A stretch of 64,000 nucleotides of DNA from Bacteroidia bacterium (GTDB lineage Bacteria > Bacteroidota > Bacteroidia > SpSt-205), in the NCBI GenBank assembly GCA_026414975.1, contig JAOAHZ010000001.1:1-64000 (forward strand), written 5' to 3'. Positions 1-8,992 of this stretch are shown one piece after another (positions within the stretch are counted from its first letter, which is position 1; every line of letters starts with the position of its first letter). Under the pieces are notes generated by a model that was not told where the DNA came from, did no database searches, and saw nothing but the letters and a program-made list of their open reading frames with translations. Made by a program: the position numbers and the translations under genes.

Positions 1-72
1 GCCTTGTTTGGCAGAGCTCTGTGTGAATATTCAAAAAAAGCTTTTAAATCCTACATAGAAAAATCTTATAAG

Positions 73-1176
73 TCAGGCTTGTGCCGGCTGATATTCTCGG
101 AAGCGATAGAGCTGATCTCGCAACTGCGGTTCAAAGCCCGCTTCTCGTATCACCCTCTGAATCTCCTCTGCCGTAAATCTATATCGGGCCCCTGCCGCCG
201 AGACCACATTCTCCTCAATCATGATAGAGCCCATATCGTTAGCCCCTGCATGTAGGCATACCTGAGCAACTTCTGGTCCCACGGTGAGCCATGAGACCTG
301 AATATTTGGAATATTAGGAAGCATAAGGCGAGAAATAGCCAGCATGCGTACATAGTCGTGAGCGGTCACCTGATTACGAACTCCCCTGATCTTTTTTAGC
401 TTCGTCCCTTCATCCTGGAAAGGCCACAGAATAAAAGCTGTGAAGCCAAGGCTATCCTCGGGCTTTTCAGCTTGGAGCTCTCGGATTTTGACAAGGTGAA
501 TCATTCGCTCTTCTATCGTCTCCACGTGCCCAAACATCATAGTCGCACTGGTGGGAATGCGCAGGCGATGCGCTGTACGCATCACCTCCAGCCACTCGTC
601 AGCGGTACATTTCCCTGTGGATATAAGCCGCCGGACCCTATCTACTAAGATTTCTGCGCCTGCACCCGGAAGCGAATCCATCCCAGCTCTACGCAATCTA
701 ATAAGGGCCTCTTCATAACTCAGCCCGCCCATTTGACAGATATGGACTATTTCTGAGGGGCTCAGCGCATGGAGGCGGAGATTGGGATACCAGCTTTTGA
801 GCTTTCGGAAAAGGTCTTCATAAAACTCTATACCCAAATCTGGATGATGTCCACCCTAAAGGAGAAGCTGATCGCCGCCGAGGCTTAGGGTCTCTTCTGT
901 CTTTCGCTTGTAAGTCTCGTCATCTGTTATATATCCTTCCTGATGCCCAGACGGACGAAAAAAGTTGCAGAACTTACAGTTAGCCACACAGATATTAGTG
1001 GTATTGACGTTACGATCTATTTGCCAGGTGACGATATAGGGGGTGTCGGCTTTGATTTTGAGACGCAGAGCGTGGGCATATGCCATGAGTAAGGGAAGTG
1101 GCGCTTGGTGATACAGCTCTACCCCTTCTTCTACGGAGAGCCATTCGCCCGATAAAGCTTTCTCTAAGGCCCTCAT
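73..1176 (-). pseudogene. mqnC: Cyclic dehypoxanthinyl futalosine synthase (radical SAM, menaquinone futalosine pathway), interrupted by an in-frame TAG at 858-856
   Basis: ORFs 856..1176 and 73..837 are in the same frame. The N-terminal part has CX3CX2C (CVANCKFC); the join reads ..GDQLLL*GGHHPDLGIEFYEDLFRKLK.., where LLLQGGHHP is expected. Confidence 0.85.
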
Positions 1177-1327
1177 CGCTTAGCTGAGTATGATATGGAC
1201 AAAACAAAGGTAGTTGAGCGTTAGCTATTCATGGCAAAGTGAAAAAGAAGGGGTCAGAGGGTATTAGGCTCTTGTTGACTTTTAGAGGGGATTGAAAAAA
1301 AGTTGATGAGGTTGGTATATTATGCTG

Positions 1328-1364
1328 GGGGGGGCGCCAGCGCCTTCGGCGCTGGCGCCCCCCC
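1328..1364. repeat. Palindromic element copy 1 (17-bp stem, 3-nt loop)
   Basis: GGGGGGGCGCCAGCGCC-TTC-GGCGCTGGCGCCCCCCC. Confidence 0.9.
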
Positions 1365-1516
1365 ACCTTATCAACATTCCGCTACACCACAGCCTTCCCT
1401 TACACCCCAATCTCTGGCAGCTACAAAAGCCAAACGGCCCCCCTCAAACTGCACGCCAGGGGCTATGCGTTTGAGTGCTATCTCACTTAGGCTAAAGATG
1501 TGGAAAGACAGAAGAG

Positions 1517-2110
1517 CTATTTTTTGGGTGTAACAAGGTTCGTATCGGGGCGCTGAATCTTTGTCGTATCCACGCCCAGCTTCTTGAGCAGTTTCTCGGT
1601 AACATCGTGCTCTTTCGGTCCATGAAGAATAAAAGCCACACCCGTAGAGTTTGAGTTATTTAGGATGTAGTCATAGCCCTCTGCAGCTGCCAACTCATCT
1701 ATGGCTTTCTGGAGCTTTTGTATGATCGGTTGAAGCAGCTCAGCTTTCTTCTTGAGATAATTCTGCTCTGACTCCTCCTGGAAGCGCTTGATTTCTTCAT
1801 CTAAACGCATAAGCTCTTTACGGCGCTCCTCCTCTTGAGCGGCGGTGAGCTTGCCTTGCTGCTTGAGCTCGGTATACTCTTCCAGCTTCGTTTGGAGGTA
1901 GCTTTGTTTGATATTGAGCTGCTCAACTATCTTGCGTTCATAGGTGCGAAGCTGCTGCTCCACTTGTTGAGCTTCAGGGAGATAGCTAAGGACAAGCTCT
2001 AAGTTGGTGTAGCCAATGCGAAGGGCTTTTTGAGAAGACTGAGCTGGAGACACCTGGGGCTGGCCACAGGAGAGGAGGATAATGAGTCCAAGGGCACGCA
2101 CTTTTTGCAT
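1517..2110 (-). CDS. OmpH/Skp-family periplasmic chaperone, probable lipoprotein (MQKVRALGLIILLSCGQP)
   Basis: Coiled-coil OmpH-like sequence; start reassigned to the ATG at 2110-2108 (residue 7 of the ORF), which gives a lipoprotein signal; adjacent to bamA. Confidence 0.8.
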   Translation of the reverse strand: MQKVRALGLIILLSCGQPQVSPAQSSQKALRIGYTNLELVLSYLPEAQQVEQQLRTYERKIVEQLNIKQSYLQTKLEEYTELKQQGKLTAAQEEERRKELMRLDEEIKRFQEESEQNYLKKKAELLQPIIQKLQKAIDELAAAEGYDYILNNSNSTGVAFILHGPKEHDVTEKLLKKLGVDTTKIQRPDTNLVTPKK

Positions 2111-2114
2111 CGGC

Positions 2115-2122
2115 CAAAGGTA
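2115..2122 (-). promoter_or_regulatory. TAnnTTTG -7-type box, 4 nt before the ompH-like ATG
   Basis: TACCTTTG-GCCG-ATG. Confidence 0.65.
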
Positions 2123-2130
2123 GAGCATTC

Positions 2131-2640
2131 TCAGCGAATGCCAAGCTTAGCAGCCACGGCATCCGTGAGGTCGTACGCCCCTTCTCCATATAAGACTACA
2201 CCTCCAGCGCTGCGATCTAAGACGATGGCGAACTTCTTCTCTTGAGCGGCGCTTTGAATGGCCTGCTGAAGCCGGTCTAAAATGGGCTTCATTTTCTCTT
2301 CTCGCTGCTTGAAGAGGTCTCCATTTGGTCCGAACCGCCTACGCTGAAGCTCGCGGGCCTTTCGCTCTTCTGCTTCTATCTCCTCCTGTTTGCGGCGCTT
2401 CATCTCAGGGGACATAAGGGGCTCTTGTTCTCGATACTGCTGGAAGAGCCGTTCCACATTAGCATACAAGTCATCTATCTCCTTTTGCCACTGCTGTGTG
2501 AGCCGCTCTATCTCTTGTTCAGCGGCTTTGTATTCCGGCATGCGTTCTAAGAGACCCTGGCTGTCCACGAAGCCGACCTTTTGAGCTCTGAGGCTGCTCA
2601 GAAGGAGAAGTCCGAATGCAACGATATGCAGGGTTTTCAT
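2131..2640 (-). CDS. OmpH/Skp-family outer membrane chaperone
   Basis: KVGFVDSQGLLERMPEYKAAEQEIERL.. coiled coil with signal peptide; directly downstream of bamA. Confidence 0.85.
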   Translation of the reverse strand: MKTLHIVAFGLLLLSSLRAQKVGFVDSQGLLERMPEYKAAEQEIERLTQQWQKEIDDLYANVERLFQQYREQEPLMSPEMKRRKQEEIEAEERKARELQRRRFGPNGDLFKQREEKMKPILDRLQQAIQSAAQEKKFAIVLDRSAGGVVLYGEGAYDLTDAVAAKLGIR

Positions 2641-5099
2641 AGCTGCTGACCTATCATGAAGTGGAAGCGACTCCCGCCTAAAGGTAGCCCATTAGGGTCT
2701 CGGGCATCGTCAAATCCGTATCCATAATCTACCCCCAATAAGCCAAACATAGGCAAAAAGATGCGTACCCCTGCGCCAAACGATCTCCTGAGCTGAAGGG
2801 GATTGAACGCTTTGAGAGAACCCCAGGCATTACCACCTTCCGTAAAGGCATGTACCCAGAGCGTAGCTGTAGGGTTGAGGGAGATAGGCTGACGCAGCTC
2901 TACGGTGAACTTACTGAAAGCTAAAGCACCGTTCGCTGGACCGATAAATGGCGAAGCATATCCCCGTAGGGCTATGATCTCTCTGCCGTCTATATTGAAT
3001 CCCTGTATCCCATCGCCTCCAAGGAAAAATCGTTCAAAGGGCGAAAAGGGGAGATTAGGGTTATACCTACCCAGCAAGCCCAAGCGAAACCGAGGCGCCA
3101 ACACCATATTACCTAACACTCGGAGGAAAAACTGGGCATCCATGCGCCACTTATGGAACTCTAAAAGGCGTAGCGCATCGCGGTTTGGGTTGTAATCCCT
3201 ACCCAAAAGATACGACCAAGGGGGTGTCGCTTCCACAGAGAGAATGACCGATGAGCCTGAGCGGGGATAAATCGGTGCATCTATGCTCGTGCGTTCTATG
3301 GCTTGACGCAGAGCGAAGATATTGACAAATGCCGTCCCTCGGTCGCCTAAGAGCGTAAAAGCGTTTTTAGCTGTGTAGTAGCGGTAAGAAAGAGTAGTGT
3401 AGCTGCGAAAGAAGTCATCGGGAAATTGCAGACGCCGGCCTAAATCCGCTGATACACCGAGTATAGAGAGGTAATAATCCGAGAAAAGGGCCCGCTGGAC
3501 AGAATAGTAAGCGGAAACGCCAAAGGAGTTAGGCTTTTTCCCACCGAACCATGGATCTAAGAAGTTGATAGCGTAATTTTGGAAACCGCGTCCATTGAGC
3601 TGGATCTGTAGCCCGAGCTGCTGCCCATCCCCTGTAGGAAGGGGTTTCCATGCCCGCTTATTCAGGATGCGGCTAAAAGAGAAGTTATTGAATCGCAGCC
3701 CGGCGGTTAAGATAAGACCACCCCCAATAGGATTGCCGTAAGCGTCGCGGATGCGCCCTCCCCAGCCGCCTTGAAGGAAAACTTGATCAGAAGGGCGTTC
3801 TTCCATGGCGTACTTGAGGTCCACCACCCCTTCACTTGGCTCAGGCAAAGGGATGATCTGCGTCTTCTCCTGGTCAAAATACCCTAAGGCTAATAGCTCT
3901 CGCTGCGAGCGGATCAGCGCGCTCCGGCTAAACTTATCCCCTGGCAGCGTACGAATCTCGCGTAAGATAACCCGATCGCGCGTCCGGTCGTTCCCTTCCA
4001 CTAAAATACGGCGGTTGGTAGCCTGAGGCCCTTCAAAAAGACGAATCGTAATATCTACCGAATCATCTCCAACTATCTTCTCTACCGGCTCAGCTCGGAA
4101 AAAAAGATAGCCATCGTCCAAGTACAGCGAAGCGACATCGTTCCCATTTGGGTCCATCTGAAGACGACGCTCCAACAGAGAGGGGCTATACACTTCTCCC
4201 CGTTTAATCCCTAAAATACGACTAAGGGTTGCTGAGTCATGTACCGAGTTACCTTCCCAGCGGATCTCTCGGAAGTAGTATCGCCGACCTTCATACAGCT
4301 CCATTTGAACTCGCAGGCGTTTAGGGGCTGTGAGAAACACTGTATCCCTTAGAATACGGGCATCTCGGTAGCCTCGATTCCGAAGGGCAGCGACGAGACG
4401 CTCTTGGTCCTGCTCAAACTCATTGCGCTGGAATTTGGACCGCTTCCAGAATCGATAGAACCGACGCTCTTTAGTCTCTTTGAGCTTTCTCTTTGCCCAA
4501 GCTGGGGTATTAGCCTGAAGCCCAACTACATCTATGCGGTCTATCTTGACCCGAGGGCCTCGTTTGACCACGAACAGGACCTTCACGGTATTTAGTCCGG
4601 TGTCTGGGTCTATCTGGGTGATAACTTGGGCATTGTAATATCCTTTGGCTTGAAGGTAGTTTCGGATGACACGCTGGGCGTTGAGACGCTGTGCCTCAGT
4701 AAAAATAGTGCCACGCACTAAACCGATTTTCTCGGAGAGCTCCTTAGACTGGGATTTATTCACGCCTCGGAAGGTATAGCGGCTCAGTCTGGGGCGTTCC
4801 TCCACCTGAATAACAAGCCAAACTTTGGTATCAGTGAGGCTATCTGCGAGGATTTGGACATCGCCAAAGATGCCTTGGCGCCATAACTTCTGGACCGCCA
4901 ACGCAAGATCATCGCCCGGGATGCGTATCTTCTGGCTCAGATAGAGTCCGCTGGCTATGAGCACCGCCTGGGGGTCTAAATACTGGGTACCTTGAACCCG
5001 CAGTCCCGCTATCTCCACGCTACGCGGGCTATCCTGAGACCACAAAACACCTATGATAGCACTCGCCCAAAGCGCCGCTCGCGCTGCTGAAACTCCCAT
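2637..5099 (-). CDS. bamA: Outer membrane protein assembly factor BamA (POTRA repeats + Omp85 barrel)
   Basis: POTRA-like repeats and C-terminal Omp85 barrel (FFLGGDGIQGF.., GVDYGYGFDDA..). Confidence 0.93.
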   Translation of the reverse strand: MGVSAARAALWASAIIGVLWSQDSPRSVEIAGLRVQGTQYLDPQAVLIASGLYLSQKIRIPGDDLALAVQKLWRQGIFGDVQILADSLTDTKVWLVIQVEERPRLSRYTFRGVNKSQSKELSEKIGLVRGTIFTEAQRLNAQRVIRNYLQAKGYYNAQVITQIDPDTGLNTVKVLFVVKRGPRVKIDRIDVVGLQANTPAWAKRKLKETKERRFYRFWKRSKFQRNEFEQDQERLVAALRNRGYRDARILRDTVFLTAPKRLRVQMELYEGRRYYFREIRWEGNSVHDSATLSRILGIKRGEVYSPSLLERRLQMDPNGNDVASLYLDDGYLFFRAEPVEKIVGDDSVDITIRLFEGPQATNRRILVEGNDRTRDRVILREIRTLPGDKFSRSALIRSQRELLALGYFDQEKTQIIPLPEPSEGVVDLKYAMEERPSDQVFLQGGWGGRIRDAYGNPIGGGLILTAGLRFNNFSFSRILNKRAWKPLPTGDGQQLGLQIQLNGRGFQNYAINFLDPWFGGKKPNSFGVSAYYSVQRALFSDYYLSILGVSADLGRRLQFPDDFFRSYTTLSYRYYTAKNAFTLLGDRGTAFVNIFALRQAIERTSIDAPIYPRSGSSVILSVEATPPWSYLLGRDYNPNRDALRLLEFHKWRMDAQFFLRVLGNMVLAPRFRLGLLGRYNPNLPFSPFERFFLGGDGIQGFNIDGREIIALRGYASPFIGPANGALAFSKFTVELRQPISLNPTATLWVHAFTEGGNAWGSLKAFNPLQLRRSFGAGVRIFLPMFGLLGVDYGYGFDDARDPNGLPLGGSRFHFMIGQQL

Positions 5100-5785
5100 A
5101 CTGCTTGATAAAAATGCTCCCGCCGAAAGTCAGGCCAAAGGACAGGCAAAAATACAAACTCCGTGTAAGCACATTCCCATAAGAGGAAGTTACTAATCCG
5201 CTGCTCCCCACTCGTGCGAATCAAAAGCTCTGGGTCTGGCAGGTCTTTCGTCCACAGGAAGGAACGAAAAGTACCTTCATCTACATCTTTAGGGGAAAGC
5301 ATACCCGCTACAGCGGCCCGAACTATGGCCTTCGTAGCCTGAAGAATATCTTGCCGGGCCCCATAACTTAGAGCCAGCGTAAGAGTCATGCGCGAGCCTG
5401 TGGCTGTGCGTCTCAGAGCCCCTTCTAAGCGGCGGCGCACCCCTTCAGGAAGAGCTTCTAAGTCTCCGATCACCTTGAGCTGAATACCCTGCTCAATAAG
5501 TCGTGCCTCCTCCTGCTCCAAAACAAACGAGAGAAGCTGCATCAATCCAGAAACCTCCTCGGGGGGGCGGTGCCAGTTTTCAGTAGAAAAAGCGTACAAG
5601 GTCAGAAAAGGGATGCCCAGTTCAGCCGCTGCCTCTACGGCAGAGCGGACAGCGGTTATAGCCGCTTTATGTCCTTCTATGCGAGAACGGCCTTGGCGCT
5701 GAGCCCAACGGCCATTCCCATCCATAATGATCGCCACATGGCGCGGCAGCGCCGACAGATTGATCTGCGAGAGGATAGATTCCAT
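5051..5785 (-). CDS. uppS: Isoprenyl transferase / undecaprenyl diphosphate synthase
   Basis: HVAIIMDGNGRWAQRQGRSRIEGHKA..; LYAFSTENWHRPPEEV; RTSGEQRISNFLLWECAYTEF. Confidence 0.96.
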   Translation of the reverse strand: MESILSQINLSALPRHVAIIMDGNGRWAQRQGRSRIEGHKAAITAVRSAVEAAAELGIPFLTLYAFSTENWHRPPEEVSGLMQLLSFVLEQEEARLIEQGIQLKVIGDLEALPEGVRRRLEGALRRTATGSRMTLTLALSYGARQDILQATKAIVRAAVAGMLSPKDVDEGTFRSFLWTKDLPDPELLIRTSGEQRISNFLLWECAYTEFVFLPVLWPDFRREHFYQAVWEFQQRERRFGRVLS

Positions 5786-6642
5786 CAGCGGAACTTCGGG
5801 CAGCGATCACCCGGGTCTATGATGTAAGTAAGGCTAACCCCCGTATAGACGTACCAATCCTTCTGGTTGACGAAACCCCGAACATCATTAGCTTCATACC
5901 CGCTACTCCCCTGAGCCCGATAGCCGCTCCGATCAGAGAGCTCAGCCGCAATCGGCCCCATCTGGGCTAACATTAGGTCAGGCGGAGCATAGCGGTCGCT
6001 CACATCGTCTAAGTAGTCGGTAAAGGTCTTTCTGAGACCCAGCTCAAGCCACAAATCCCAGCGCTCGCCTACCCTCCATCGAGCCCCTATACCCATCGGA
6101 ATGGAAACTTGAGTGAGCGCATACGGCTTAGGATAGGTTCGGGTTGGATCATTCAAAAACTGACCCTCCGTCCCAAGAGGCTGAAGGCGGTACCATTTGC
6201 CATCAGAGGCTTTCGCCTTCGGATCAAAGTTGAAGATAGCCACCCCACCGAATATAAAGGGAGAGAAAGCAGGGCGATAACGGTACAGGCGGGGTGAGGC
6301 AAAAAATTCGTAAATAAACTGCAGGCTAAATTCCGTTATATGAGAGCGAAAATGCAGATTTCGCCATTTCCTGAACCGATCAACGCTAACAGAGTCCGCT
6401 GCCCCTATCCATCCTTGCGTGAAAGATAGCCGAGCTCGTAAATGGGGATGAAAGTTATAGAATAGGCCAAACCCAAATCCTGGTCGAGTAAACTTTAGCG
6501 TAAAGTCATCATCCAAGTCTCCTTTGTAGTTGGTGATCCCGACGGATGGACCGAGGGCTAAATAACTTTTGTAGCTGCCTCGCTGAGCCCATATGAAACT
6601 CACGAAGAGGCATAATCCACCAGTAAGCGCAAAGGAGCGCAT
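5785..6642 (-). CDS. DUF6089-like outer membrane beta-barrel protein
   Basis: Signal peptide MRSFALTGGLCLFVSFIWAQ; GDLDDDF..FGLFYNFHPHLRARLSF; typical position beside uppS/bamA in Bacteroidota; start moved to the ATG at 6642. Confidence 0.7.
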   Translation of the reverse strand: MRSFALTGGLCLFVSFIWAQRGSYKSYLALGPSVGITNYKGDLDDDFTLKFTRPGFGFGLFYNFHPHLRARLSFTQGWIGAADSVSVDRFRKWRNLHFRSHITEFSLQFIYEFFASPRLYRYRPAFSPFIFGGVAIFNFDPKAKASDGKWYRLQPLGTEGQFLNDPTRTYPKPYALTQVSIPMGIGARWRVGERWDLWLELGLRKTFTDYLDDVSDRYAPPDLMLAQMGPIAAELSDRSGYRAQGSSGYEANDVRGFVNQKDWYVYTGVSLTYIIDPGDRCPKFR

Positions 6643-6665
6643 AGCGCAAAGTAAATAACTTTCTC

Positions 6666-7253
6666 TCAAAACGGTGAGGGGAAGGCTCTAACCGACGAAG
6701 CACTAATCCAAAAAGTGTGCGGAGCGTATCTCCAACAGCGCACTATAGGAAAAGTCTGAGCTAATAGGCCATAGATACGATCGGATTGAGAACGGCGCAA
6801 TACATTCCACATAAGCAGTCCTTCAGGGGCTAATCGACTATGCAGAGCCTCTACGAAATCCTTTCGGATGAGAACCTCCGGCACCTCCTCTTCTACGAAG
6901 GCATCCACGAATAGGCCATCGTATATCTCTGTGAGAGTATGAATAGTCTGAGCGGCATCCCCCATTCGCAGTTCGTAAGTCTGAGGTAGATGGAAGTAAA
7001 TCTCTTGAAGCCGTACCATCTCAGGGTCGATTTCTAAGACGGTCATCCGCGGGGGTGAGATTTTACCTTCGGACAGGATTTGGATAAGACTTGCACCCAT
7101 TCCAATAAGCAGTACATTCTGCCAAGGTCGCTCCTCCAAGCCACAGGCTGAGAAAGCCTCCCTCCAAGCCCGAGCCAAGTTGCCCCCGACATAATGCACC
7201 TTCTCTCCTGCAATAATGGTCTCCTTACGATGACGAACTACGCGATACTTCAT
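6666..7253 (-). CDS. Spermidine synthase-like / class I SAM methyltransferase-fold protein
   Basis: NVLLIGMGASLIQILSEG..MTVLEIDPEMV..LRMGDAAQTI..YDGLFVDAF. Confidence 0.7.
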   Translation of the reverse strand: MKYRVVRHRKETIIAGEKVHYVGGNLARAWREAFSACGLEERPWQNVLLIGMGASLIQILSEGKISPPRMTVLEIDPEMVRLQEIYFHLPQTYELRMGDAAQTIHTLTEIYDGLFVDAFVEEEVPEVLIRKDFVEALHSRLAPEGLLMWNVLRRSQSDRIYGLLAQTFPIVRCWRYAPHTFWISASSVRAFPSPF

Positions 7254-7891
7254 CGGAGCTCAGTTTCCCAACCCTCCGCTTGGAGACGCTGACGCAGAAT
7301 AGTTATGGCCCGACTAAGCTGAGACTTGACGGTGCCGAGGGGCAGGCGCAGCTCCTTGGCAACCTCCTCTACAGAAAGTCCCTGCCAAAAGCGCAGCTCT
7401 AATGGACGCCGATAGTGATCCGGCAGCCGCTCCAAATGAGATAACAGTACTCGCTGTATATCCATAAGGTCCCGCTCTTGATAGATAGACTGCTCACCCA
7501 AAACCTCCGCAACGATGCGGAAGCTCTTCCACTCTTCCTCCTCCACCTGAAAGCTGTCTATGGTTCCCCTGGGGCGGCGACGCAGAACATCTGTGGCGTA
7601 GTTAATCAAGCAGCGATTGAGCCAGGTACGCAGGCTGCCTCGAGACATGTCATACTTCCGCAAGATGCGAGGCAGCAAATCCACCATGAAATCATGCGTA
7701 ATGTCTCGGGCCAGAGAATCTATACCCTCGTACATGAGACGAGCATTACGAAGGTTGAAGAGATAACTGCGACAAGTTTTGAAAAGGGCTTGATAGTACC
7801 GACTCACAAGCTCATTGTAAGCCTCTTCAGCCGCTTCCGAGGCACTCTGATAAATACTAACAAGCTGTTCATCACTTGTCGCTGATATCAT
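7250..7891 (-). CDS. RNA polymerase sigma-70 family (ECF-like) sigma factor
   Basis: Sigma region 2-like N-terminus and region 4 LPDHYRRPLELRFWQGLSVEEVAKELRLPLGTVKSQLSRA; start taken as MISATSD at 7891. Confidence 0.88.
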   Translation of the reverse strand: MISATSDEQLVSIYQSASEAAEEAYNELVSRYYQALFKTCRSYLFNLRNARLMYEGIDSLARDITHDFMVDLLPRILRKYDMSRGSLRTWLNRCLINYATDVLRRRPRGTIDSFQVEEEEWKSFRIVAEVLGEQSIYQERDLMDIQRVLLSHLERLPDHYRRPLELRFWQGLSVEEVAKELRLPLGTVKSQLSRAITILRQRLQAEGWETELR

Positions 7892-7924
7892 GCAGAGGGA
7901 ACTAAGCAAATATACGGCTTAGGC

Positions 7925-8992
7925 TTACCAGCGGCTGCGTCTGAGCCAGACCCCGATGGGATACACAGTCTGAACGACAAGCAAAATCCAGTCAAAGGCT
8001 AAAGCCATCCAGGCTTGAGGGGACCGCACAATCCAGAGCGCGCAGCTCTTAGCCAGGGGAGGTCCAAACAGCGCCACAGGAGAGAAGGCCGCCAAAGGAA
8101 GGAGCACGAGCTGTAAAAAAGGGATCACAGCCAAAGATGCACGAAGCCAACGAGAGTAGTATCGAGCCGTCTGAAGGTGACGCCACTTCCGATTGAGAGC
8201 TGCTCTAAAGGTGCGAGGCGCATACGAATAAGATGTAGCTTCTCTGATGCCGACTGCATGCCGCGGTACAAGCTGAAGTGTCAAATCATCGTCGCCTGAG
8301 ATAACTTCCCGCCAGGCGTACAGGCCAGCTATAAGCCATTGTCGCCTAATAGCCCACCCCCGACCTGTACTCATGTAGGGAAAACTCCATGCGGCACGCC
8401 CCATACACTCCACCTGAACTATGGCCGCCTCATACGCAGCGAAATGACTAATAAGCCCCCCTGCCCCCTGAAGCCATGCCCACCCAACTAAGGCCTTTTC
8501 ATTCTCAGACACTTTCCCCATCAGGGCAGAAAGCCAGTTAGCTCGTACTATCACATCCGCATCGGCGACAATGCACCACTCATAGCGAGCTATTTGTGCG
8601 GCTCGCCATAGAGCGTACTTCTTGGGCGACCAAGGAGGGATGGAGGTTGCTATTTCTACCCAACGCAGAGAGAGCTTATCTACATATCTCTCAGCAATAG
8701 ACTTCGTAGCGTCGGTGCATCGGTCTAAGGCGATGATGACTTCATAGGGCGCTGGGTAGTCCTGACACGAAAGACTTGCTAAAAGTCCATCTAAGGTTTC
8801 CTCAGCGTTATGGGCAGGTATCAAAATAGAAACCGCTGGGGCTCTCCATGAAGCCTCTCCCGCTGAATAGGAGCAAGCCACCGCCGCCCGCACTGAGAGA
8901 AGAATCCAATACAAGCTCACTATGCCTGAAATCCCGTAGCTTAGAAAGGATGCGAGGGCTTCTGAGTCTAGGGCTTCTATCCAGTTTAGCAT
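7925..8992 (-). CDS. Family 2 glycosyltransferase, membrane associated
   Basis: VSILIPAHNAEETLDGLLASL..EVIIALDRCTDAT..CIVADADVIV; C-terminal TM segments. Confidence 0.88.
   Translation of the reverse strand: MLNWIEALDSEALASFLSYGISGIVSLYWILLSVRAAVACSYSAGEASWRAPAVSILIPAHNAEETLDGLLASLSCQDYPAPYEVIIALDRCTDATKSIAERYVDKLSLRWVEIATSIPPWSPKKYALWRAAQIARYEWCIVADADVIVRANWLSALMGKVSENEKALVGWAWLQGAGGLISHFAAYEAAIVQVECMGRAAWSFPYMSTGRGWAIRRQWLIAGLYAWREVISGDDDLTLQLVPRHAVGIREATSYSYAPRTFRAALNRKWRHLQTARYYSRWLRASLAVIPFLQLVLLPLAAFSPVALFGPPLAKSCALWIVRSPQAWMALAFDWILLVVQTVYPIGVWLRRSRW

Noticed and set aside
856-858. Genome-wide recoding of TAG as the reason for the mqnC stop
   Set aside because: Several genes in the window end naturally at TAG (e.g. 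asd at 56558-56560, sixA-like at 40143-40145), so TAG works as a stop here.
1328-1364. GC palindrome as a standard Rho-independent terminator
   Set aside because: No T-tract follows on either strand in either copy; kept as a repeat of unknown function.
7478-7885. 135-aa plus-strand ORF
   Set aside because: Antisense to the sigma-factor gene with no recognisable family; the minus-strand frame has clear sigma-70 motifs.
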